In this document: piece after piece, positions 38,113 through 46,304 of the stretch
Layout: each line of letters opens with the position of its first letter
Position numbering within the stretch: the first letter of the stretch is position 1
NCBI GenBank assembly: GCA_900468285.1
Contig: UBTF01000012.1
Location: 419,916-483,915, forward strand
Reading direction: 5' to 3'
DNA: 64,000 nucleotides
Source of the DNA: Hyphomicrobiales bacterium
Lineage (GTDB): Bacteria; Pseudomonadota; Alphaproteobacteria; Rhizobiales; Rhizobiaceae
Position numbers and translations under genes: made by a program
The notes under the pieces: model-generated
Database searches by the model: none
What the model was told of the DNA's origin: nothing
The model's input: the letters and a program-made list of their open reading frames with translations, nothing else

Positions 38113-38520
38113 TTACACGGCGGCACCACTTCCCGCAAAAGCGAAGCCTTCGTCCTCCCAGCCGGTCATTCCTCCGAGCATGATCTTGACCGGTCGCCCA
38201 AGGCGCGCAAGCGCAAGTGCTGCGCGATCTGCGCCGTTGCAATGGGGGCCTGCGCAATAGACCACGAACAGGGTTTCCATTGGCCACGGCGACAGCCGCT
38301 CTGGCGTCATATCGCCATGGCGCAGATGGATGGCACCGGGAATGTGCCTGCGGGCAAAGACCTCTGCCGAGCCGACAACATGGAGAAGGACGAAATCTTG
38401 ATTGCCCTGCTCCATGGCAAAGGACACGTCCCAGCAATCCGTTTCCATGGAGAGCAGGCGGGAAAAGTGGTCGATGACAGCCTGCGGCGGTGCGGCCTGT
38501 ATATCCGATACGGTGCTCAT
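38113..38520 (-). CDS. Rhodanese-domain sulfurtransferase
   Basis: The 135-residue single-domain rhodanese has an N-terminal helical extension, FARRHIPGAIHLRHGDM, and an active-site loop beginning with catalytic Cys in VYCAGPHCNGA, then GGMTGWEDEGF. It likely transfers sulfane sulfur in the cytoplasm. It is divergent from the FtrA-type regulator with 90 bases between, an arrangement that suggests it is the regulator's target. Confidence 0.9.
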   Translation of the reverse strand: MSTVSDIQAAPPQAVIDHFSRLLSMETDCWDVSFAMEQGNQDFVLLHVVGSAEVFARRHIPGAIHLRHGDMTPERLSPWPMETLFVVYCAGPHCNGADRAALALARLGRPVKIMLGGMTGWEDEGFAFAGSGAAV

Positions 38521-38610
38521 GAATGTCTCCCCGAGTGTTGGAACTGACGCACACTACCGCGCTCACAAAACTGCTGGCAGATGGCATGAATGCCATATAT
38601 CGTAAAGATC

Positions 38611-39612
38611 ATGCCAAACGATCACACCACCCACTCAACCAACCGCCTTGTCGTTGCCCTTGCCTATGATGGGCTGTGCACCTTCGAATTCGGTGTGGCC
38701 GTCGAGGTCTTCGGACTGGCCAGACCGGAAATGGGCAAGGACTGGTATCGCTTTGCCGTGGCGGGCATCGATGAGGGCGAAATGCGCGCCACCGGCGGTG
38801 TTCGGTTCGTGGCCGATGGCGGGCTTGAGCTGATCGAGCAGGCCGGAACCATTATCGTGCCGGGCTGGCGCGGCATGGATGAACCTGTCTCGGCGGCACT
38901 CTGTGCGGCCCTTCGTCGTGCCCATGACCAAGGCGCAAGGCTCTTATCCATCTGTTCCGGTGTTTTCGTTCTGGCCGCAGCCGGGCTTTTGAATGGCAGG
39001 CAGGCCACGACCCACTGGCGCTATACCGATGCCCTGAAGGCGCGGTTTCCAGCCATCGAGGTTCTGCCAGACGTTCTCTATGTCGATGGAGGGAGCCTGC
39101 TGACATCAGCGGGAAGCGCTGCGGGCATCGATCTGTGCCTGCACCTCATTCGTCGCGATTTTGGCACGAAGGCCGCAAACATGGTTGCCCGGCGGCTGGT
39201 CGTGCCACCGCACCGGGATGGCGGTCAGGCCCAGTTCATCGACAAGGCCGTTCCCGAAAACCACGAAAAAGCAAGGCTCGGGCCCCTGCTGGATGCCATG
39301 CGAGCGGAGTTGACACGGCCCTACACGGTTGAAACCCTGTCGAAGATGGCCGGCATGAGCAGCCGCACATTCCTGCGGCGCTTTGAGGCAGCAACGGGCA
39401 CGACACCCGCCAAATGGCTGCTGCTGCAACGACTGTCAAAGGCAAAAGACCTGCTGGAAACATCACGGCTCGGCATGGACGCGATTGCGCAAAACACCGG
39501 CCTTGGCACAGCAGCCAACCTGCGCCACCATTTCCGCAAGCATTTTTCGACAACGCCCGCCGCCTATCGCGAGGGATTTGCCATGTTGCCTATCAGCCCA
39601 GCGGAAGCTTGA
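38611..39612 (+). CDS. ftrA: FtrA-type GlxA/AraC-family transcriptional regulator
   Basis: The 333-residue protein has an N-terminal DJ-1/PfpI-like domain (VALAYDGLCTFEFGVAVEVFGL; LLSICSGVFVLAAAGLLNG with a Cys in the nucleophile-elbow position) and a C-terminal AraC domain with two helix-turn-helices (VETLSKMAGMSSRTFLRRF; DAIAQNTGLGTAANLRHHF). The pattern matches regulators annotated FtrA in rhizobia, typically next to a rhodanese gene as here. The start is uncertain: ATG 38590 is 7 codons upstream, and neither has a good ribosome-binding site. Its 3' end overlaps the convergent acetyltransferase by 20 bases. Confidence 0.85.
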   Translation: MPNDHTTHSTNRLVVALAYDGLCTFEFGVAVEVFGLARPEMGKDWYRFAVAGIDEGEMRATGGVRFVADGGLELIEQAGTIIVPGWRGMDEPVSAALCAALRRAHDQGARLLSICSGVFVLAAAGLLNGRQATTHWRYTDALKARFPAIEVLPDVLYVDGGSLLTSAGSAAGIDLCLHLIRRDFGTKAANMVARRLVVPPHRDGGQAQFIDKAVPENHEKARLGPLLDAMRAELTRPYTVETLSKMAGMSSRTFLRRFEAATGTTPAKWLLLQRLSKAKDLLETSRLGMDAIAQNTGLGTAANLRHHFRKHFSTTPAAYREGFAMLPISPAEA

Positions 39613-40096
39613 GCTCCATGCAGGTCAGGTCGAGCCACCGGCCGAACTTCGTTCCGACCTCGGAAAAGCGACCGGCAATGCGAAAGCCCATGGCCTCATG
39701 CAGACGGATGGAGGCCATGTTTTCGGATTCGATGGCGCCGATGAGGACGTGCACGTCATTGCTTCTGGCGTGATCGATCAGGGCCTGCATCAGTTGCTTG
39801 CCGAGACCGAGGCCACGTGCATCCTTGTGGACATAGATGGAATGTTCGCGCGTGTGCCGATAACCATCAAACGCGCGCCAGTCGCCGTAGGATGCGTAGC
39901 CCGTGACCTGACCGTCCATAACGGCGACGATGACCGGAAAACCCCGGTCCTTGCGGGCCTTGAACCACTCCTTGCGATTATCGAGATCAACGACGATCTC
40001 GTTCCAGATCGCCGTGGTGTTCAGAACCGCGTCGTTATAGATGTCCATAATGCCGGGAAGGTCTTCGACCGTGGCGTCGCGTAGTTGAATGGTCAT
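39593..40096 (-). CDS. GNAT acetyltransferase, phosphinothricin acetyltransferase-like
   Basis: The 167-residue protein is close to the Pat/Bar group: DLPGIMDIYNDAVLNTTAIW at the N-terminus, the YGDWRAFDGYRHTREHSIYV segment, acetyl-CoA motif ARGLGLGKQLM and IRLHEAMGFRIAGRFSEVGTKF. Such enzymes acetylate amino groups of phosphinothricin-like or methionine sulfone-type compounds; the natural substrate is unknown. Its stop lies inside the end of the ftrA coding region on the other strand. Confidence 0.9.
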   Translation of the reverse strand: MTIQLRDATVEDLPGIMDIYNDAVLNTTAIWNEIVVDLDNRKEWFKARKDRGFPVIVAVMDGQVTGYASYGDWRAFDGYRHTREHSIYVHKDARGLGLGKQLMQALIDHARSNDVHVLIGAIESENMASIRLHEAMGFRIAGRFSEVGTKFGRWLDLTCMELKLPLG

Positions 40097-40160
40097 GCTG
40101 ATATCCGCTGCAAATCAAATCGCGGCCACCATAGAGCAAGTCGCGAAGCTGTGCAGCGGT

Positions 40161-40202
40161 TTTACGCGGTGACGTCTACGCGGTGAAGTCTACGCGGTGA
40201 CC
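40161..40202. repeat. Three tandem 14-base repeats at the end of the HlyIII-family gene
   Basis: Units TTTACGCGGTGACG, TCTACGCGGTGAAG and TCTACGCGGTGACC follow one another. The third unit contains the stop codon and last codons of the HlyIII-family gene (minus strand), so the repeat lies mostly just past its end. Confidence 0.8.
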
Positions 40203-40858
40203 GGGGCCATGCTGAAGCTTGTCATCACAGCCGTGTAATGCACGGCAGCAGCAACCACAACAAAGCCGTGCCAGATCGCATTCTGGAAGCGAAGACGCTC
40301 CCACACATGGAAGATGACGCCCATGGAATAGATGATGCCGCCGATGACGATGAGCCACAGGCTGAGCGGCGGCAGATGATAGGACAGGCGATCCGCCACC
40401 ATGACACCGCTCCAGCCCATGCCGAGATAAAGCAGGATGGTCAGGCGATCAAACCGGCCCGGAAAGAAGCATTTCAACAGGATACCGGAGATTGCTGCAA
40501 TCCAGATTCCGGCCAGCGTGACCGCGATCAGGGGCTCCTCGATGCCGCGCTGGAGAATGGGCGTGTAGGTCGCGGCGATGAGAATGAAGATGGCCGAATG
40601 ATCCAGCCTGCGCAAGAACCACTTCACGTTGGAGTGCGGCCAGATGTTGTAGGTGAACGAAATCGACAGGCACAGGACGAGCCCAAGCGCGTAGATCCAG
40701 ACCGCCGCAATCGCGCTCAGGCTTCCCCACAGCGTGACATAGAAGATCAGCGCGGTCGCACCGATCAGCGCAAAGACAATGCCCACGCCATGCACAATGC
40801 CATCCGCCACGATTTCTGGAAGATCATACCGGCGGCCAAAGCGCCAAACTTCGCTCAT
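40190..40858 (-). CDS. Hemolysin III (PAQR/YqfA) family membrane protein
   Basis: The 222-residue protein has seven hydrophobic helices and the HlyIII pattern: DGIVHGVGIVFALIGATALI, FTYNIWP, LRRLDHSAIFILIAATYTP with conserved His/Asp, YLGMGWSGVMVAD and VWERLRFQNAIWHGFVVVAAAVHY. The conserved histidines may bind zinc as in adiponectin-receptor relatives. Actual haemolytic activity is not implied. ATG 40858 (MSEVWRF) is chosen over a GTG five codons earlier. Confidence 0.88.
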   Translation of the reverse strand: MSEVWRFGRRYDLPEIVADGIVHGVGIVFALIGATALIFYVTLWGSLSAIAAVWIYALGLVLCLSISFTYNIWPHSNVKWFLRRLDHSAIFILIAATYTPILQRGIEEPLIAVTLAGIWIAAISGILLKCFFPGRFDRLTILLYLGMGWSGVMVADRLSYHLPPLSLWLIVIGGIIYSMGVIFHVWERLRFQNAIWHGFVVVAAAVHYTAVMTSFSMAPVTA

Positions 40859-40992
40859 AATCTGTTCTCGCACATCAATAATGCGATCATGCCGTTAATA
40901 TCAGACAGGAACAAGACAACAGTTGCGAAAGACGATCACTTTGCATTCACGCCTGTCGCAAAAGTCTATCTCGGCACTGGCATTTGTCAGGT

Positions 40993-41403
40993 CTAGCGAT
41001 CGATCAGCACCGGGCACCGGGCGTGGCGCACCACGCGGTCGGCAGTTGCGCCGATGAAATAGTTGCTCAGATCCGGCTTGTGCGATGCGATGATGATGAG
41101 ATCGGTCTTCAAATCTTCCGCAGCCGCCAGTATCTCGCGCGCGGGCGAGCCGCTGCGGACATCGACATCGCTTATCCGTGAAGACTTTAATTTGAGGGAA
41201 TTCAATTTCTTGCGGGCGTCCTCAACAGCGTTTTCGAGGATGTTCATCGGCAGGTCTATTGTCAGATAGATCGGCAGGTCTTCCACCACGTTGAGGAGGA
41301 CGATGTGGCCCGTCGCATCCAGCAACTCCTCTGCTTTCTTCAGGATTGCCTCTGCCCTCTCCGGCGAACTCAGATCGATTGGAACGAGGATTTTGTTGTA
41401 CAT
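40993..41403 (-). CDS. Universal stress protein (UspA family)
   Basis: The 136-residue protein is one Usp domain: MYNKILVPIDLSSPERAEAIL at the start and an ATP-binding-type loop IIIASHKPDLSNYFIGATADRVVRHARCPVLI with the G-x2-G-x9-G-like spacing replaced by GATADRVVRHA. AGGGAG lies 8 bases before ATG 41403. It is divergent from the VOC gene and monocistronic. Confidence 0.9.
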   Translation of the reverse strand: MYNKILVPIDLSSPERAEAILKKAEELLDATGHIVLLNVVEDLPIYLTIDLPMNILENAVEDARKKLNSLKLKSSRISDVDVRSGSPAREILAAAEDLKTDLIIIASHKPDLSNYFIGATADRVVRHARCPVLIDR

Positions 41404-41633
41404 CGCCATTCTCCCTTCAAACTCGAAAACACCCTTTGCGCTTCCGAGATTATCCTCTTTCTGACACTCCTCGTCAGCAAGAGAGTTGATCAGCGTCAAG
41501 TGTCACCCCTTTTTTATTGTCAACAAATAGCGCACGCTGCATCGCCAAACAGCTATCTTTGCTGAACGATCGCGAGCGCGCATAGTGCGGGCCAATATCG
41601 CCTGACTGGCCAATCCTTTTTTGGAGTGCAGCA

Positions 41634-42494
41634 ATGAGTGAAGATAAACTGTTCGCGCTGACGCGCCCCGCCTATGTCGGCCAGGCACGACTGGTGGTGC
41701 GCGACCTGCCCCGCGTTTCGGAATTCTACCAGAACATCATTGGACTTTCCGTCATCGAGACATCGCCGAGCGGTCAAGTACTGGGCGTTGGCGGCCAGCC
41801 GCTTTTGACGCTGACAACATCCGGCAATGCCATGACCGCGCCAAGACAGGCCGCGGGCCTGTTTCACACCGCATTCCTGATGCCGAGCCGCGCCGATCTG
41901 GCGCTGTGGCTTGCCCATGCCGTGCATCACAATGTCGAGCTGCAAGGTGCCTCGGACCATCTGGTCAGCGAGGCCATCTATCTTGCCGATCCCGAAGGCA
42001 ACGGCATCGAGGTGTACCGCGACCGCTCACCGGACGAGTGGAGCTACCAGCCAGACGGAACCGTCAGCATGTCTACGCTTCGGCTGAACCTGCAGGAGCT
42101 TTACGATAGCGCGCCCAAGGCAACCTTTGCCAAGGCCGCAGAGGGAACCGCCATCGGGCACATCCACCTGCAGGTTGGCAATCTGCCGCAAGCCGATGCT
42201 TTCTATCAGGACGTTCTGGGCCTGAAGGTCATGGCGCGATATCCGGGCGCAAGCTTTTTCGGTTCCGGCGCCTATCACCACCACGTCGCCGCCAACATCT
42301 GGAACAGCAAGGGGGCACAAGCCCGTAGCGAGAATATGACAGGGCTTGCCGGTTACACGTTGAAATTCAACGAAAAATCTGCACTGGATAGCGCAGTCTC
42401 CGCCCTCGACAGGCTGGAAATCGCAACCGAGCGTCAAAGTGACGGCATTGCGGTAAAAGACCCGTGGGGCATTGGCCTAAAGCTTTCCGCATAG
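41634..42494 (+). CDS. VOC-family (glyoxalase/extradiol dioxygenase-like) protein, CatE type
   Basis: The 286-residue protein has two VOC modules. The first (about 17-130) carries ARLVVRDLPRVSEFYQNIIGL, FHTAFLMPSR and IYLADPEGNGIEVYRDR. The second (about 170-285) begins IGHIHLQVGNLPQADAFYQDVLGL and has YHHHVAANIW. The His and Glu positions suit a metal site. Similar Bacillus and rhizobial proteins are annotated as catechol-2,3-dioxygenase, but substrate identity is unproven. Confidence 0.88.
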   Translation: MSEDKLFALTRPAYVGQARLVVRDLPRVSEFYQNIIGLSVIETSPSGQVLGVGGQPLLTLTTSGNAMTAPRQAAGLFHTAFLMPSRADLALWLAHAVHHNVELQGASDHLVSEAIYLADPEGNGIEVYRDRSPDEWSYQPDGTVSMSTLRLNLQELYDSAPKATFAKAAEGTAIGHIHLQVGNLPQADAFYQDVLGLKVMARYPGASFFGSGAYHHHVAANIWNSKGAQARSENMTGLAGYTLKFNEKSALDSAVSALDRLEIATERQSDGIAVKDPWGIGLKLSA

Positions 42495-42510
42495 GCCCAC
42501 AAAGGCAGTC

Positions 42511-42549
42511 AGGCGAGCGCTGAAAAACGGTGCTCGCCTAAATCTTTTT
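42511..42549 (+). terminator. Intrinsic terminator after the VOC gene
   Basis: AGGCGAGC (42511-42518) pairs with GCTCGCCT (42532-42539); five T follow at 42545-42549. The loop is 13 bases. Confidence 0.65.
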
Positions 42550-42605
42550 CAGGCGGGAACACCCGGTCACATCGCGCGTTATACGCCCTGATGGGGGACT
42601 GCCAG

Positions 42606-43766
42606 ATGAACGACCAGACGATCAGCAATCGAAAGCAGGCGGCCGCAGCCGCCGTTGACCATAAGGACCCGGTGTTGCGCGGGGCGTTAGCCTCTGCGCA
42701 TGATGACGAGCGTAGTCAGCAACCGCTTGGGCGAGAGGCTCTCGATGTTGCCGTTGCGTGGTCGATTGTCGGCCTGTTCGCCATCGTGCTGATGGGCGTC
42801 ATCCACTCGCTGTCGATCATCCTTATCCCCATCGTCATGGCCATTGTTGTGGGGATGATCCTGGGTGTCGCTGCCACCAAGCTAAATTCTTACGGAATTC
42901 CGGGTTTTGCGGTGGCGCTGATCCTGTCATCGGCGGTCGCGCTGGTGTTCTTCGTCGTCATCAATTCGCTGATCGACCCGCTTTCCACACTGGCATCCGA
43001 AGGACCGGGCATCGTCGAGAAGGCAATAGAAAGGTTCGTGCCCTATCTGCAGAGCCTGCGCTGGCTGAATTTTTCCGCCGCAACCTTCAGCATGAGTTCG
43101 ATCTCGCTGGAATCGCTGATCTCAAGAAGCGGCGATATTCTGACCGTGGTGGGAGCCAATCTGACGCCCGCCATTGTCCAGGGGCTGGTGTTCTTTGCAG
43201 CGTTGCTGCTGTTTCTCTATAGCCGTCTGCGGCTGCGCAAAGCCGTCATCATGGCGTTTCCGCAGCGTCACCAGCGTCTTCGCACGATACGCACCATAGG
43301 GTCGATCGAGCATGTGCTGAGCTCCTATTTCGCCACCGCATCGCTGATGTATGCGGGTCTCGGCGTGACCATGGTCATCATCGCTTATGCCGGTGGGCTC
43401 GCCATGCCGTTCCTGTGGGGCCTGTTTGCCTTTCTTTCCAGCTTCGTGCCGTTTCTCGGCATCACCGCCATGACGCTTGCCCTGACGATTGGCGGCATCC
43501 TGACCCATGACAGCCTGCTTCTGGGGCTGTTGCCTGCCATCATATTCTTCACCATCCATCTGCTGATGGAGAACCTCGCCTTTCCGGCTGTTGTCGGAAA
43601 GAATATGGAAATCAACCCGTTCCTGGTTTTCGTCGCGATCATCTTCTGGACATGGATGTGGGGTGCCGCTGGCGCCATGCTGGCGTTGCCGCTGTCTCTT
43701 ATCGGCATGACCATCGCGCGCGAGCTTTTCCCGTCACGCAAGGTCGTACCGAACCTGCCTTCCTAA
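42606..43766 (+). CDS. AI-2E family (PerM/YdiK) transporter
   Basis: The 386-residue protein has an Ala-rich cytoplasmic N-terminus and about eight helices: paired N-terminal helices (IVGLFAIVLMGVIHSLSIILIPIVMAIVVG), a periplasmic segment, and the C-terminal family core (FLWGLFAFLSSFVPFLGITAM, FFTIHLLMENLAFPAVVGKNMEINPF). Family members export AI-2 or act as Na+/H+ exchangers; substrate unknown. GGGGGA precedes ATG 42606. Confidence 0.88.
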   Translation: MNDQTISNRKQAAAAAVDHKDPVLRGALASAHDDERSQQPLGREALDVAVAWSIVGLFAIVLMGVIHSLSIILIPIVMAIVVGMILGVAATKLNSYGIPGFAVALILSSAVALVFFVVINSLIDPLSTLASEGPGIVEKAIERFVPYLQSLRWLNFSAATFSMSSISLESLISRSGDILTVVGANLTPAIVQGLVFFAALLLFLYSRLRLRKAVIMAFPQRHQRLRTIRTIGSIEHVLSSYFATASLMYAGLGVTMVIIAYAGGLAMPFLWGLFAFLSSFVPFLGITAMTLALTIGGILTHDSLLLGLLPAIIFFTIHLLMENLAFPAVVGKNMEINPFLVFVAIIFWTWMWGAAGAMLALPLSLIGMTIARELFPSRKVVPNLPS

Positions 43767-43790
43767 TGGGCCGTCAGGCGGCTTGCCGGA

Positions 43791-44516
43791 TCAGTTCGAA
43801 GGGGCGTTGAAGGCGGGATCATCCAGCCTTGTGAAGATCACGCCGCGCGCCTTGAGCGCCAGCAGTCCGCGCACGACACCCTCTCCGGCCTCATGGGTTG
43901 GCTGGTTGATGTGGGCAATCACCACATCACCGTCTTTCGCCGATGCAATATGCTTTGCCGTCATGCCCGCTCGCAGCAGCGAACCTCCATCGCCATTGAC
44001 CGAGTAGCCAGCGATGCGTTCACCCAGACCATTGATGGTGGCGATGGAGGACGCCGTATATTTCGCGGTTGCGCCTCGAAACCATTGGGGCTGGTGACCG
44101 GTGGCGGCGGCAACGGCCAGACGACCGCCCTCCACTTCCTGCTCAACGGCCGCCGTCGAGCCTGCCGCAGCGATACCATAGATGGAAACCGGCTTGTCGA
44201 CCGCCGGAATGTGGTTTTCGCCGTGGTTCTCCAGCTCGAACAGATCGGGATGCGACAGCATCACCGCAAGGGCCTGCGGATTATGCGCCAGCCACCGCGC
44301 CGTCACGAAGATCGTCGCGGGGATCTTCTCGTTGACCAGCGTATCGAGAATCCTGAAATCGGTCTTGCCCATGCAGGCATCGAGCGTGATGGCGACGCGC
44401 GGTGCGGCAGCCTTTCCCGGCTGCATCTTCAAGCTTGGCTCGACAAGGCCGGATGCAGCAAGAGCCGGAGATGCGAGGGCGGCCAGCACCGGAACGAGAG
44501 TGAGTATCTTCAGCAT
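43791..44516 (-). CDS. Secreted polysaccharide deacetylase-like (NodB fold) protein
   Basis: The 241-residue protein has a signal peptide (ending ASPALA) and a NodB fold: AITLDACMGKTDFRILDTL in place of the usual TFDDG motif 1 (the first Asp kept, the second replaced by Ala, then Cys), ELENHGENHIPA as the metal His motif, and a C-terminal GDVVIAHINQP as the last motif. Metal binding by one Asp and two His seems possible. Members of this subgroup are uncharacterised. It converges on the AI-2E gene. Confidence 0.82.
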   Translation of the reverse strand: MLKILTLVPVLAALASPALAASGLVEPSLKMQPGKAAAPRVAITLDACMGKTDFRILDTLVNEKIPATIFVTARWLAHNPQALAVMLSHPDLFELENHGENHIPAVDKPVSIYGIAAAGSTAAVEQEVEGGRLAVAAATGHQPQWFRGATAKYTASSIATINGLGERIAGYSVNGDGGSLLRAGMTAKHIASAKDGDVVIAHINQPTHEAGEGVVRGLLALKARGVIFTRLDDPAFNAPSN

Positions 44517-44622
44517 GTCAGACGCCTTCGAGGAACCATTGAAACAGGGCGCTGATGCCTCGCGCAAAACCGCCGCATGACGTCCACATAATGCGTTGCA
44601 CTCTGCCCGTAAACCGCCGAAA

Positions 44623-45546
44623 TTATGGCGTGGCTGGTGGCAGGCCGTCCAGTTCGGCAAGCTTTGCCAGCGCCTCTTCCACCCGTGCACAATCGCTGAC
44701 GCTGAGCGGCATGACCGGCAGTGGCGGCTGAAGATGGGTCAATGACAACAGATTGGCCGCCGCATAGACCACACGAAAGCTGCCCAGTTCCTTGAAAAGG
44801 GCAAAGAGCGGCTGGAAATACTGCTCGATCCGCTGGACCTCGGCCTTGTCCTTGGCCCGTGCGGCACGCAACAGGCGAAGGCTTGGAACCGGAAGCAGAC
44901 CGCCGATGACGCTGTACCAGCAATCGGCACCTTCCATGATTGCCTGGGACGCGGCCCAATCGCCGCTGTAGCCGATGGAAAAGCCCTCGCCCAGCCTTGG
45001 CCGCAGACGCTCCAGCTCCTGGCTGAAGGCCATATCAGGTACAGTCGGCATTTTCGCTGCGCGGATATGCGGAATATAGGCAAGCCGCACCAGCAGCTCA
45101 TCGCTAAAGGAAAAATGGGTGGTGGATGGATTGTTGTAGACGCAAAGGGGCAGATTCGTCGCGCCGGCAACGGCTGCGAAATGGTGATAGACCTCTTCTT
45201 GCGTCAGCGGCGTATAGGAAACCGGTGCCAGAAGCAGGGCATCCGCACCACCGGCCTCCGCATCCTTTGCCAGCGCCACCGCATCACTCGTGCGCAACGC
45301 ACCCACGCCGACAAGCAATGGCCTGTTGCGCCCCTGCAGGGTTTCAGCCGCCGCCTTGATGGTGCGCAGCCGCTCCTCGCGTGAGAGATAGGCGTAGCTG
45401 CCGGTGCTGCCGAGCAGGCCGATACTATCAACCTGTGCCGCATCCAGTCTTTCAACCAGCCGCGAAACGGCCTCGATATCGACACGCCCCTCGGCATCTG
45501 CCGGTGTCAACGGAAATGCCGAAAGCCCGCCAAAACTCAGATCCAT
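44623..45546 (-). CDS. DapA-family aldolase/lyase (dihydrodipicolinate synthase-like)
   Basis: The 307-residue TIM barrel has the Schiff-base Lys in IRAAKMPTV, the catalytic Tyr in PLCVYNNPSTT and the substrate-carboxylate loop as GSTGSY, where true DapA has GTTGE. The change suggests it is not the housekeeping lysine-pathway enzyme but a related keto-acid aldolase. No operon partner is visible; it lies 106 bases upstream of the deacetylase start on the same strand. Confidence 0.9.
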   Translation of the reverse strand: MDLSFGGLSAFPLTPADAEGRVDIEAVSRLVERLDAAQVDSIGLLGSTGSYAYLSREERLRTIKAAAETLQGRNRPLLVGVGALRTSDAVALAKDAEAGGADALLLAPVSYTPLTQEEVYHHFAAVAGATNLPLCVYNNPSTTHFSFSDELLVRLAYIPHIRAAKMPTVPDMAFSQELERLRPRLGEGFSIGYSGDWAASQAIMEGADCWYSVIGGLLPVPSLRLLRAARAKDKAEVQRIEQYFQPLFALFKELGSFRVVYAAANLLSLTHLQPPLPVMPLSVSDCARVEEALAKLAELDGLPPATP

Positions 45547-45680
45547 ACGCCCCGCCCCTGCTCAATCCCTCTGAAACAAGGATTAACAGTAAATGAGCAG
45601 TCGGCAATAACAATATGAAATCAGTTAGATATCGTGGTTTATCGGCAACATTGACCCGTGTTGGCCGCGGCGGTCAATTC

Positions 45681-46082
45681 TCAATCATAGAGATAATGCT
45701 TGGCCCATTGCGATTCCGGCACCTTGTCGCCGACCTTGTAGTCGAAGTCGCGGATACCGAGCGTCGAGGGCGTGATCTGACACTTGTAGCGCAGCCGGTA
45801 CCATTCGCCACCGCTTCTGAAGACCGCACCGGTTGCCTTGATACTATCGGATGCAACGTCCGGATCGCCGAAGGCATAGGCGATGACCTTGTCCGGCTTC
45901 ATTCCCTTCTGCTCCTTGGCAATGCGCTCCATGGCCTCGATATCGCAGCGCTGCTCAAGGCGCTCTTCGGGAGCAAGAGCATTGAGCTGGCGCAGAATAT
46001 TGGCATCGACCGCATGGGCCGGGATGGCCATTGTCAAACCGGAGAAGGCTGCGAGAAGGGCAACGGGGAGAAGCTTGTCCAT
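45681..46082 (-). CDS. DUF930 family secreted protein
   Basis: The 133-residue protein has a signal peptide (KLLPVALLAAFSGLTMAIPAHA) and the DUF930 pattern (LAPEERLEQRCDIEAMERI; DKVIAYAFGDP; GAVFRSGGEWYRLRYKC). Two cysteines could form one disulfide in the periplasm. AGGA precedes ATG 46082. It is divergent from the oligopeptidase gene. Function is unknown. Confidence 0.88.
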   Translation of the reverse strand: MDKLLPVALLAAFSGLTMAIPAHAVDANILRQLNALAPEERLEQRCDIEAMERIAKEQKGMKPDKVIAYAFGDPDVASDSIKATGAVFRSGGEWYRLRYKCQITPSTLGIRDFDYKVGDKVPESQWAKHYLYD

Positions 46083-46304
46083 GAGATCCTGTCGGGCTTT
46101 TCGTTTCTTCTTGTTTTGATGCGCTGGGAGCAAAGCTACCGCCTGCCACCATCTGCACTTATGTGTGTGATTTGCGATCTAGTGGGAGAATGTGATCGAA
46201 AGCAGACCAAATTGTGCCCTGCCCTTGTCGATCCACCTTAGTTTTCCACCTTGATCGACCTTGAACGCCACTCTACATCTTGGTTCACGCAGACCCATGT
46301 CTTC

